NCBI GenBank assembly: GCA_050249235.1
Contig: JBFWQW010000082.1
Span: 1-12,978 of the forward strand
Origin: JAEKLB01 sp050249235
GTDB lineage: Bacteria > Actinomycetota > Acidimicrobiia > Acidimicrobiales > CADCSY01
Direction: 5' to 3'
DNA length: 12,978 nucleotides
A program made the position numbers and the translations under genes. Below are positions 1-5,904 of the stretch, piece after piece (position 1 is the first letter of the stretch; each line of letters opens with the position of its first letter). Under the pieces are notes generated by a model. It worked only from the letters and a program-made list of their open reading frames with translations. It did not search any database and had not been told where the DNA came from.

Positions 1-579
1 GAAGCGCATCGTGTACACGCACTCCTTGAGGTCGTCCGGGTGCACGCCGAACAGCGTCACCCCCCACTCGAAGTCGTCGAGCCCGGTCGACCCGGTGACG
101 AGCTGCACGATCCGCCCGGCGAAGGTTCGGCCGGACCTGCCGTGCTCGTACATCATCTCGAGCCGGTCGTCGTAGGGCTCGGCGTACCAGTTCTGACCGG
201 GCACCCGGCGCTTCGACATCGGATAGAAGCAGAAGGCGGCCATCCCCTCCGGCGGCAGGCTGGGCCGGAGCCTGGCCTCCTTCTGGCGGTCGGGGACGTT
301 CGCCGAGTACTCCGACAGCTCCGTCAGCGAGACATACGAGTCGACGACGCCGAGCCCGGCGGCCTGGAGGTCGGTCTGCAGGGCCCGCAGCCGCCACAGG
401 TCGGGGCCGACGGCGAGCAGGCACAGGTCGGCCTTGTGGCCGAGCATCACCGCCGCCACCACCTGGTGGTCGTCGCCGGTGGCCGCCTTCACGGCGGAGC
501 GGACGGCCTCCCCGTCGACCCCGGGCCCCACCTTGCAGAAGAGGTGGAGCACCGCCCACCCGACCGAGGTCACGACCAT
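1..579 (-). CDS. hemQ: Coproheme decarboxylase HemQ (chlorite dismutase family), 3' end cut by window edge
   Basis: HemQ carries out the last step of coproporphyrin-dependent haem synthesis in Gram-positive bacteria: two oxidative decarboxylations of coproheme to haem b, in the cytoplasm. The visible 193 residues match the family throughout. The FYPMSKRR motif (residues 118-125) carries the catalytic tyrosine (Y119) and a conserved lysine (K123). H146 in YEHGRSGR is the expected proximal haem ligand, 27 residues after the tyrosine as in characterised HemQs. The segment LVTGSTGLDDFEWG (160-173) and the last visible residues ECVYTMRF are also typical; roughly 35-40 C-terminal residues lie outside the window. 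The frame is closed by a TAG just upstream, so the start is ATG 579 or GTG 573. GTG 573 has GGGAG six bases upstream, while ATG 579 fits a leaderless transcript. The gene is divergent from the ECF sigma gene. Family assignment is firm; the exact start is not. Confidence 0.95.
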   Translation of the reverse strand, partial: MVVTSVGWAVLHLFCKVGPGVDGEAVRSAVKAATGDDHQVVAAVMLGHKADLCLLAVGPDLWRLRALQTDLQAAGLGVVDSYVSLTELSEYSANVPDRQKEARLRPSLPPEGMAAFCFYPMSKRRVPGQNWYAEPYDDRLEMMYEHGRSGRTFAGRIVQLVTGSTGLDDFEWGVTLFGVHPDDLKECVYTMRF

Positions 580-585
580 CTCCCG

Positions 586-591
586 AGGCTA
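586..591 (-). promoter_or_regulatory. Candidate -10 box for a leaderless hemQ transcript
   Basis: The minus strand reads TAGCCT, then six bases, then ATG 579. A TAnnnT box 6-7 bases before a start codon is the usual signature of a leaderless gene in actinobacteria. No convincing -35 box was found. The last six bases before ATG also contain GGGAG, which could instead serve GTG 573 as a ribosome binding site. Confidence 0.35.
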
Positions 592-637
592 GATGGCCGC
601 CGTGGGCACGCAGCCCGGCGCGACCAGCCGGCCGGAT

Positions 638-663
638 GCAAGCATTCGGTCACCTCGGGCGTC
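638..663 (+). promoter_or_regulatory. Candidate ECF-type promoter upstream of the sigma gene
   Basis: GCAAG (638-642) is separated by 17 bases from CGTC (660-663). This resembles the GGAAC / 16-17 bp / CGTC layout of many ECF-sigma promoters, although the -35 part matches at only three of five bases. It lies just upstream of the favoured sigma start at 686, as expected for an autoregulated ECF gene. This is pattern matching by eye only. Confidence 0.25.
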
Positions 664-675
664 TTTGAGGGAGAT

Positions 676-680
676 GGAGG
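676..680 (+). promoter_or_regulatory. Ribosome binding site that favours ATG 686 for the sigma factor
   Basis: GGAGG sits five bases before ATG 686. The frame is open back to ATG 593, but that would add 31 residues with no sigma-factor character and would place the start close to the hemQ start. ATG 674 has GAGGGAG directly abutting it, which is too close. Confidence 0.6.
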
Positions 681-685
681 CGGTG

Positions 686-1192
686 ATGAGGCTCGGCGAC
701 GGTGCCGACGGGGCTGGCCACGCCATCGCCGCGCCCCAGCTCCTGGTGGCGAGGGTGTCGTTCGAGGACTTCTACCGCGACCGCTACCCCGACATGGTCC
801 GCCTGGCGACGCTGCTCGTCGGCTCGGTCGACACCGCCCAGGACCTCGTCCAGGACTGCTTCGTCAAGCTCCATCCCCGGTGGACCGTCGTGACCGATCC
901 CCTCCGCTACGTGCGGCGGAGCGTCGTGAACGCGTGTCATTCGCACCACAGGCGGCTGCGCCGCTTCCGCCAGCTGGGGCTCCGCCCCGGGGACGCGGTC
1001 GAGCTGGACGCCGACGAGATGGCCGACGCGCTGGCGGCGCTCCCCCACCGCCAGCGCGCCGCCCTCGTCCTCCGCTTCTACGACGGCCTCCACGACGCCG
1101 AGATCGCCGAGCTCCTCGGCTGCCGGACCGGCACGGTCGCCTCCCTCGTGCACCGAGGGCTGGCGTCGCTCCGCCTGGTCATCGACCCGTGA
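686..1192 (+). CDS. ECF-type RNA polymerase sigma-70 factor (SigE-like subfamily)
   Basis: A 168-residue extracytoplasmic-function sigma factor that would direct RNA polymerase to a small stress regulon. Region 2 runs from about residue 26 to 92: SFEDFYRDRYPDMVRLATLL, then an AQDLVQDCFVKL helix and a YVRRSVVNACHSHHRR segment that recognises the -10 element. Region 4 (about 118-165) contains ALPHRQRAALVLRFYDGL and the helix-turn-helix AEIAELLGCRTGTVASLVHR. There is no extra C-terminal domain. The TGA stop overlaps the GTG start of the next gene (GTGA), so the two are translationally coupled. The start was chosen from GGAGG at 676-680; a GTG near 755 is a possible shorter alternative because the first 23 residues are low-complexity. 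The subfamily is judged from the overall pattern (short, SigE-like), and the regulon is unknown. Confidence 0.93.
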   Translation: MRLGDGADGAGHAIAAPQLLVARVSFEDFYRDRYPDMVRLATLLVGSVDTAQDLVQDCFVKLHPRWTVVTDPLRYVRRSVVNACHSHHRRLRRFRQLGLRPGDAVELDADEMADALAALPHRQRAALVLRFYDGLHDAEIAELLGCRTGTVASLVHRGLASLRLVIDP

Positions 1193-2397
1193 GCGACGAC
1201 CTCGAGTCCCGCCTGCGGGACGATCTCGACCGCCGCGCCGCCTCCGTCACCTCCCGGCCCGACGCCGCCGACCTGGCCCTGCGGCTGACGACCCGCTGGC
1301 AGCGCCGCTCCCGCGTCCTGACCACGGCCCTCGTCGTCATGGCCGTGGCCGGTCCGCTGGCCGGCTACCGGCTGGCCTCGGGCCGTGAGGACGGCGACCT
1401 CCGGGCGCTCACCGCCGGCGACGCCACCGTCGACGACGGCTCGTTCTCCACGGACGGCGAGGTCCCACCCTCCACGGCCCCTCCCCCGGTCGAGGGCCGG
1501 CCGTCGTACAGCACCTTCGGCCTCGACTGGTACGGCGGGGTGGTGCCGGTGATCGCCGAGCGGACCACCAAGGAGGGGATCCGGCTCGTCGTGCGCCAGA
1601 CCCGGCCCATCCCCCCCGACCCGGCCGTCGATCCCCGAGACGCGCCCTGCCAGCCGGACGGCGGCGTCCGGGTGGGCGTGGTGGCCGACGACCTGGTGGG
1701 CACCACCGCGCAGACGACGTTCCCGCCCTCGATGGCCTGGTCCGGCGCCTTCGGGATCGTCGGCGCGGCCGAGGGCCGACCGGCGGGGGTCGCCATCGTG
1801 CGCGCGAACGCCGTCCGGGTCGAGGCCGTCTTCCCGAACGGCACGATCGACGGCGCCCCGACGGCCCACGGGGTGGCCGTCCTGGCCGCCTTCGCCGACG
1901 CCGGCCGCCCGGCCGCGAGCCTGGTCGACGACACGGTGCTGCTCCTCGGGGCCGACGCCGCCCAGGCGACGGCGCTGCGCTCGACCGACCGCAGCTACCC
2001 CGACTGCTCGCTGCTGCTCCCCCTCCCGGGCGTGCAGCCCGCCGACCCGGTGGCGGCGAGGGCGGCCGTGACGGCCGCCTTCGCGACCGCGTACGACGGT
2101 CGGCTCCCCTCGGAGCTCCGCGGTCCGTCCTTCGAGCGGTTCGACATCTGGCAGGAGGCCAACCGCCGCCTGGAGGAGACCGGCCTGTTCGACGAACGGA
2201 TCGCCACCGCCTCCGCCACCGTCGATCAGGTCGTCTTCACCGCGCCCGATCAGGCCACCGTGCGGTTCACCCTCGTCGGCACCACCCTCGGCACCCGCCT
2301 CGGCCGGGCCGTGCTGGTCGACGGGAGCTGGAAGGTGTCGATCGAGACCTACTGCGACCTCGTGGCCGCCTCCGGCGTCACCTGCCTGCCCCGCTGA
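1189..2397 (+). CDS. Single-pass membrane protein coupled to the ECF sigma factor; possible anti-sigma factor
   Basis: A 402-residue protein I cannot assign to a named family. It starts with a charged cytoplasmic stretch (residues 1-42, SDDLESRLRDDLDRR and RWQRRSR), then one membrane segment (about 43-62), then a long exported part of about 340 residues. The region 70-95 is rich in Asp, Ser, Thr and Pro and looks like a linker. The last 117 residues (286-402) resemble an NTF2-like fold: a helical AAVTAAFATAYDG start, then strands ending in GRAVLVDGSWKVSIETYC. Cysteines in the exported part could form disulfides. The GTG start overlaps the sigma stop codon, so the two are made together. Position and topology suggest that it holds or senses for the sigma factor, but the cytoplasmic part has no HxxxCxxC zinc anti-sigma motif and is very short. 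An exported effector of the regulon is an equally fair reading. The same frame is open upstream to position 40, but only as antisense of hemQ and an alternative frame of the sigma gene. Confidence 0.85.
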   Translation: MSDDLESRLRDDLDRRAASVTSRPDAADLALRLTTRWQRRSRVLTTALVVMAVAGPLAGYRLASGREDGDLRALTAGDATVDDGSFSTDGEVPPSTAPPPVEGRPSYSTFGLDWYGGVVPVIAERTTKEGIRLVVRQTRPIPPDPAVDPRDAPCQPDGGVRVGVVADDLVGTTAQTTFPPSMAWSGAFGIVGAAEGRPAGVAIVRANAVRVEAVFPNGTIDGAPTAHGVAVLAAFADAGRPAASLVDDTVLLLGADAAQATALRSTDRSYPDCSLLLPLPGVQPADPVAARAAVTAAFATAYDGRLPSELRGPSFERFDIWQEANRRLEETGLFDERIATASATVDQVVFTAPDQATVRFTLVGTTLGTRLGRAVLVDGSWKVSIETYCDLVAASGVTCLPR

Positions 2398-2412
2398 CCC
2401 GCGCCCGATCCC

Positions 2413-2973
2413 TCACGGGGCCGGTGCCGCCACCCTGCCGGCCCGGGCCAGCAGCCTCGTCTGGCGGTCGCTGCCGTCGGGGGCGTCGAGCTCGGGACCG
2501 TACGAGCCCGGGCGCCGCATCGAGGGACCCACGCCGGCCATGAGGTCGTCGGCGACGGCCACGAGGTCGTCGGGCAGGCGGTCGTCGCCGCCGACGGCCC
2601 GGGCCAGGTCCCAGGTGTGGATCACGACGTCCCGGGTGAGGGCGTCGAGGTAGGTCCCGAGCGGGAACGACCCCCGCCCCATCGACACCGGCTGGTCCAT
2701 CGAGGCGGAGGCGAGCGCCGTCTCGGCCGCGGCCCGGTGGGCGGCCCAGGCCGCGGCCACGTCGCCCCCGAGGTCGACGGCCTCGGTCGTCAGGAAGGCG
2801 CCGCCGGCCAGGCCGGCCGCCAGCCCGTCGAGGATCCGGATCACGTGCTCCACCACGTCGCCGCCCGTCCAGCCCTCGCACGGCGACGGGTCGCCGAAGC
2901 TCGTGGCCGGGGCCGCGGCCACCCGATCGCCGAAGAGGTCCAGGGCCCTGCGAAACGTCCCAAGCTGGTCCAC
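2413..2973 (-). CDS. TIGR03086-type putative metal-binding protein (DinB / mycothiol-dependent isomerase fold)
   Basis: A 186-residue protein of the DinB-like four-helix-bundle superfamily, near the TIGR03086 and maleylpyruvate-isomerase-like families that are expanded in mycothiol-producing actinobacteria. Seen directly: an N-terminal helix (MDQLGTFRRALDLFGDRV), the signature PSPCEGWTGGDVVEHVI (residues 29-45) with H43 as a likely metal ligand, and IHTWDLARAVGG (118-129), where H119 and D122 match the usual HxWD metal-binding motif. Many such proteins are proposed thiol-dependent transferases or isomerases, but the substrate is unknown. The start is GTG 2973, with GGAG six bases upstream (minus strand, 2980-2983). 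It lies downstream of groEL on the same strand but behind a strong hairpin, so it is probably transcribed separately. Its 3' end is 15 bp from the convergent membrane-protein gene. Confidence 0.85.
   Translation of the reverse strand: MDQLGTFRRALDLFGDRVAAAPATSFGDPSPCEGWTGGDVVEHVIRILDGLAAGLAGGAFLTTEAVDLGGDVAAAWAAHRAAAETALASASMDQPVSMGRGSFPLGTYLDALTRDVVIHTWDLARAVGGDDRLPDDLVAVADDLMAGVGPSMRRPGSYGPELDAPDGSDRQTRLLARAGRVAAPAP
2418..2444 (+). terminator. Possible terminator hairpin after the sigma/membrane-protein operon
   Basis: GGGCCGG (2418-2424) and CCGGCCC (2438-2444) form a 7-bp GC stem with a 13-base loop, beginning 20 bases after the stop at 2397. It lies inside the last codons of the convergent gene and has no T-run, so it is only a modest candidate. 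Confidence 0.25.
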
Positions 2974-2998
2974 GTCGAGCTCCGTCCGTCGTCCGTCA

Positions 2999-3034
2999 TG
3001 CCCTGCATGCCCGGCCCTGCCCTGCCTGCCCGGC
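2999..3034. repeat. Two 17-bp imperfect direct repeats between groEL and the TIGR03086 gene
   Basis: TGCCCTGCATGCCCGGC (2999-3015) and TGCCCTGCCTGCCCGGC (3018-3034) differ at one base and repeat with a 19-bp period. They lie 26-61 bp upstream of the TIGR03086 start on its strand, where an operator could sit, and between that gene and the groEL terminator. Function is unknown; chance slippage in GC-rich DNA is possible. Confidence 0.6.
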
Positions 3035-3051
3035 GGACAGTACGAGACGCG

Positions 3052-3083
3052 GACCTGGCCGGACCCGAGGGCCCGGCCAGGTC
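3052..3083 (-). terminator. Strong hairpin terminator downstream of groEL
   Basis: GACCTGGCCGG (3052-3062) and CCGGCCAGGTC (3073-3083) form a perfect 11-bp stem with a 10-base loop, about 50 bp past the groEL stop. There is no T-run after it on the minus strand, as is common for actinobacterial terminators. It separates groEL from the TIGR03086 gene. Confidence 0.7.
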
Positions 3084-3133
3084 AGTTGGACGTGGGTCCC
3101 GGTCTCCCGGGAGAGGTGCAGGACAGACGGGAC

Positions 3134-4762
3134 CTAGAAGTCCATGTCCCCGCCGCCCGGCATCGACGGCATGCCGCCCGACGCCTCGGGCTTGTCGACG
3201 ATGACGGCCTCGGTCGTGAGGAAGAGGGCCGCGATCGATGCCGCGTTCTGCAGCGCCGACCGGGTGACCTTGGCGGCGTCGATCACGCCGGCCTTCACCA
3301 GGTCCTCGTAGACGCCGGTGGCGGCGTTGAGGCCCTCGTTGGCGGCATCGAGGTTCCGCACCCGCTCGACCACCACACCGCCCTCCATGCCGGCGTTGAC
3401 GGCGATCTGCTTCAACGGCTCCTCGAGGGCCCGGGCCACGATGCGGGCACCGGTGGCCTCGTCGCCGACCAGCGACCCGACGAGCTCGAGCACCTTCGCC
3501 TGGGCCCGCAGCAGCGCCACGCCGCCACCGGGCACCACGCCCTCCTCGACCGCCGCCTTGGTGGTGCTGACGGCGTCCTCGATGCGGTGCTTCTTCTCCT
3601 TGAGCTCGACCTCGGTGGCCGCGCCGACCTTGATGACGGCCACGCCGCCCGACAGCTTGGCCAGGCGCTCCTGGAGCTTCTCGCGGTCGTAGTCGGAGTC
3701 GGTGGTGTCGATCTCGGCCTTGATCTGGTTGATCCGGCCCTTGACGTCGTCGTCGCTCCCGGCGCCCTCGACGATGGTGGTCTCGTCCTTGGTGATGATC
3801 ACCTTGCGGGCGGTGCCGAGCAGGTCGAGCGTGACGTTCTCGAGCTTGAGGCCGACCTCCTCGGTGATGACCTGGCCGGCGGTGAGGATGGCCATGTCCT
3901 GGAGCATCGCCTTGCGGCGCTCACCGAAGCCAGGGGCCTTCACGGCCACCGAGCGGAAGGTGCCGCGGATCTTGTTGACGACCAGCGTGGCCAGGGCCTC
4001 GCCGTCGACGTCCTCGGCCACGATCACGAGCGGCTTGCCCGACTGCATGACCTTCTCGAGCACGGGGAGCATGTCTCGCACGGCCGAGATCTTCGAGCCG
4101 ACGAGCAGGATGTAGGGGTCCTCGAGGACGGCCTCCATGCGCTCGGGGTCGGTGACGAAGTAGGGCGAGATGTAGCCCTTGTCGAACCGCATGCCCTCGA
4201 CGAGGTCCATGTCCATGCCGAAGGTCTGCGACTCCTCGACGGTGATGACGCCGTCCTTGCCGACCTTGTCGATGGCCTCGGAGATGAGGCCGCCGATCTC
4301 GGTGTCGGCGGCGGAGATCGAGGCGACCTGGGCGATCTGCTCCTTCGACTCCGTCTCCTTGGCGATGGCCTTGATGGCGGCCACGGCGGTCTCGACGGCG
4401 GCCTCGATGCCCTTCTTCAGGCCCATCGGGTTGGCGCCGGCGGCGACGTTGCGCAGGCCCTCGCGGACCATGGCCCAGGCCAGGACGGTCGCCGTCGTCG
4501 TGCCGTCACCGGCGACGTCGTCGGTCTTCTTGGCGACCTCCTTGACCAGCTCGGCCCCGACCTTCTCGTACGGGTCCTCGAGGTCGATCTCCTTGGCGAT
4601 GGAGACGCCGTCGTTGGTGATCGTCGGCGCGCCCCACTTCTTGTCGAGGACCACGTTGCGGCCCTTCGGGCCGAGGGTCACGCGGACCGCATCGGCGAGC
4701 TTGTTCATGCCGTTCTCGAGGCCGCGCCGGGCCTCCGTGTCGAACGCGATCAGCTTTGCCAC
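3134..4762 (-). CDS. groEL: 60-kDa chaperonin GroEL
   Basis: A 542-residue chaperonin of standard length; it folds cytoplasmic proteins in a double-ring ATP-driven cage with GroES. It is recognised end to end: AKLIAFDTEARRGLENGMNK at the N-terminus, LGPKGRNVVL (30-39), the ATP-site motif GDGTTTATVLA (85-95) with the catalytic-type aspartate at 87, and the second nucleotide-site region with RIEDA and AAVEEGVVPGGG. The C-terminal tail is GGMPSMPGGGDMDF, i.e. the Gly/Met type rather than the His-rich type of the second mycobacterial GroEL1. The start is GTG 4762 with GGAGG four bases upstream; the frame continues to 4849, but that would run through the CIRCE operator. No groES precedes it, so this is the solitary actinobacterial groEL arrangement. 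CIRCE indicates HrcA repression and heat induction. The body of the gene is a little less GC-rich than its neighbours, as expected of a highly expressed gene. Confidence 0.98.
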   Translation of the reverse strand: MAKLIAFDTEARRGLENGMNKLADAVRVTLGPKGRNVVLDKKWGAPTITNDGVSIAKEIDLEDPYEKVGAELVKEVAKKTDDVAGDGTTTATVLAWAMVREGLRNVAAGANPMGLKKGIEAAVETAVAAIKAIAKETESKEQIAQVASISAADTEIGGLISEAIDKVGKDGVITVEESQTFGMDMDLVEGMRFDKGYISPYFVTDPERMEAVLEDPYILLVGSKISAVRDMLPVLEKVMQSGKPLVIVAEDVDGEALATLVVNKIRGTFRSVAVKAPGFGERRKAMLQDMAILTAGQVITEEVGLKLENVTLDLLGTARKVIITKDETTIVEGAGSDDDVKGRINQIKAEIDTTDSDYDREKLQERLAKLSGGVAVIKVGAATEVELKEKKHRIEDAVSTTKAAVEEGVVPGGGVALLRAQAKVLELVGSLVGDEATGARIVARALEEPLKQIAVNAGMEGGVVVERVRNLDAANEGLNAATGVYEDLVKAGVIDAAKVTRSALQNAASIAALFLTTEAVIVDKPEASGGMPSMPGGGDMDF

Positions 4763-4766
4763 GTTG

Positions 4767-4771
4767 CCTCC
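4767..4771 (-). promoter_or_regulatory. groEL ribosome binding site
   Basis: The minus strand reads GGAGG, four bases before the GTG at 4762. This perfect Shine-Dalgarno core decides the start in favour of GTG 4762 over in-frame codons further upstream (to 4849), which would require translation of the operator. The leader between CIRCE and the start is 44 bases. Confidence 0.8.
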
Positions 4772-4806
4772 GTGGGGTCGTTCGGGGCGCCGTGCCCGGC
4801 GCTCGG

Positions 4807-4833
4807 TTAGCACTCTCGGTCGTTGAGTGCTAA
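4807..4833 (-). promoter_or_regulatory. CIRCE operator (HrcA binding site) of groEL
   Basis: TTAGCACTC (4807-4815), nine bases, then GAGTGCTAA (4825-4833): a perfect match to the consensus CIRCE inverted repeat TTAGCACTC-N9-GAGTGCTAA. In actinobacteria the HrcA repressor binds this element at groE promoters and is inactivated by heat. hrcA itself is not in the window. I could not place a convincing -10/-35 pair for groEL by eye. Confidence 0.97.
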
Positions 4834-4930
4834 CAGGAAAGCACCTCACCGCCGCCCCCGCAACCGCACCCCGCCCGAGGTCTGGGAGGATGCAGCCCGT
4901 GAGCGTGCGAACGGGCGGGTCGGGGGCACC

Positions 4931-4955
4931 GGCCCTCCGTGACGAGCGGAGGGCC
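4931..4955 (+). promoter_or_regulatory. Perfect 9-bp hairpin in the gpgS leader, inside a possible short ORF
   Basis: GGCCCTCCG (4931-4939) and CGGAGGGCC (4947-4955) pair perfectly around a 7-base loop, 64 bp upstream of the chosen gpgS start. No upstream plus-strand gene needs terminating here, because groEL points away, so the hairpin would lie in the gpgS mRNA leader. A 28-codon frame (GTG 4899 to TGA 4983-4985) with GGGAGG nine bases upstream of its start runs across the hairpin. The layout is reminiscent of a leader peptide with an attenuator, but the peptide has no run of one amino acid and coding status is unproven. Confidence 0.4.
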
Positions 4956-5019
4956 CGTTGGCCGTCGTCGGCGGCACCCCGCTGACCCCGAGCCCCCGGC
5001 CGGCGCCGGCGGTACGGCC

Positions 5020-5868
5020 GTGAGCGGGCCGGTGTCGTACGCCGCCCGGGACTTCGACGCCGCCAAGGTCGCCGCCCAGAAGGACGGGCAGCGGGTCTCG
5101 CTGTGCATCCCGGCCAAGGACGAGGAGGCCACCGTCGGCCTGCTGGTCCGGGCCGTCGCCCGCGACCTCGTCGAGCGCATCCCCCTGGTCGACGAGGTGC
5201 TCGTGGTCGACGACCGCTCGACCGACGCCACCGCGGCGGTGGCCGCCGCGGCCGGCGCCCGCGTGGTGGCCGTCGACGACGTGCTCCCCCACCTCGAGCC
5301 CCGCACCGGCAAGGGCGAGGCGCTCTGGAAGTCGGTGGCGGCGGCCGACGGCGACATCGTGGTCTGGGTCGACGCCGACCTTCGCCGCTTCGACATCAGC
5401 TTCGTCACCGGGCTCGTCGGGCCGCTCGTCACCGACGCCGGCGTCGACTTCGTGAAGGGCTGGTACGCCCGCGAGGGCGGCCGGGTCACCGAGCTCGTGG
5501 CCCGGCCGGTGCTGGCCCTGCTCTTCCCCCACCTGGCCGTGTTCGCCCAGCCCTTGGCCGGCGAGTACGGCGGCCGCAAGAGCCTCCTCGAGCAGCTGCC
5601 GTTCGTCGGTGGCTACGGGGTGGACATCGGGCTGCTCATCGACGTCGCCGGGCGGGTCGGCCTCGGCCGGATGGCCCAGGTCGACCTCGGCGTCCGCGTC
5701 CACCGCAACCGGCCCCTCGACGAGCTCTCGCCGCAGGCCCTCGCCGTGCTGCGGACGGCGATGGCCCGGGCCGGCGTGGACGTGCCGGCGTCCCCGCTGC
5801 TCGTGCGCCCGGGCGAGGCCCCGCTCGAGGTCGCCGACGGCGAGCGACCTCCCCTCGCCAGCCTCTGA
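5020..5868 (+). CDS. gpgS: Glucosyl-3-phosphoglycerate synthase (GT81)
   Basis: Transfers glucose from an NDP-glucose to 3-phosphoglycerate, giving glucosyl-3-phosphoglycerate, the precursor of glucosylglycerate and, in mycobacteria, of methylglucose lipopolysaccharide. The 282-residue product matches mycobacterial GpgS closely: a GT-A start VSLCIPAKDEEATV (26-39), VLVVDDRSTDAT (60-71), GKGEALWKSVA (97-107), the metal/nucleotide DxD-type motif VDAD (117-120), GGRVTELVARPVL (153-165), QPLAGEYGGRKSLL (177-190), GGYGVDIGLLID (197-208), and VRVHRNRPLDEL (225-236) with the conserved histidine H228. Compared with the mycobacterial protein as I recall it, the loop between KGWY and GGRVTEL is about 14 residues shorter. 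The start is GTG 5020 (weak GGCGG seven bases upstream); the frame is open to GTG 4939, but the added residues are Pro/Arg-rich and unlike the family. No glucosyl-3-phosphoglycerate phosphatase of the GpgP type is visible next to it. Divergent from groEL. Confidence 0.93.
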   Translation: MSGPVSYAARDFDAAKVAAQKDGQRVSLCIPAKDEEATVGLLVRAVARDLVERIPLVDEVLVVDDRSTDATAAVAAAAGARVVAVDDVLPHLEPRTGKGEALWKSVAAADGDIVVWVDADLRRFDISFVTGLVGPLVTDAGVDFVKGWYAREGGRVTELVARPVLALLFPHLAVFAQPLAGEYGGRKSLLEQLPFVGGYGVDIGLLIDVAGRVGLGRMAQVDLGVRVHRNRPLDELSPQALAVLRTAMARAGVDVPASPLLVRPGEAPLEVADGERPPLASL

Positions 5869-5904
5869 GCCCCGGCTCCAGGTGCCGGTGCCGGGCCCGG
5901 CCCC

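Noticed and set aside
40..1188. Long plus-strand open frame running into the sigma partner gene
   Set aside because: It is antisense to hemQ and then an alternative frame of the sigma gene; high GC leaves such frames open. Only the part from GTG 1189 has protein-like composition and a coupled start.
1189..1315. Zinc-binding anti-sigma domain in the sigma partner
   Set aside because: No HxxxCxxC motif and no cysteine or histidine in the 42 cytoplasmic residues.
2903..4810. 635-codon plus-strand frame opposite groEL
   Set aside because: The translation is a Leu/Asp/Gly/His-rich mirror of groEL codons. The groEL match on the other strand is unambiguous.
4763..4849. Upstream extension of groEL by 29 codons
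   Set aside because: It would translate the CIRCE operator and ignore the GGAGG/GTG pair at 4762-4771; the family N-terminus begins at AKLIAFD.
5890..5901. 12-bp palindrome GCCGGGCCCGGC between gpgS and the AI-2E gene
   Set aside because: It has no loop and is built from the commonest bases here; it may help end transcription between the convergent genes but is too weak to call.
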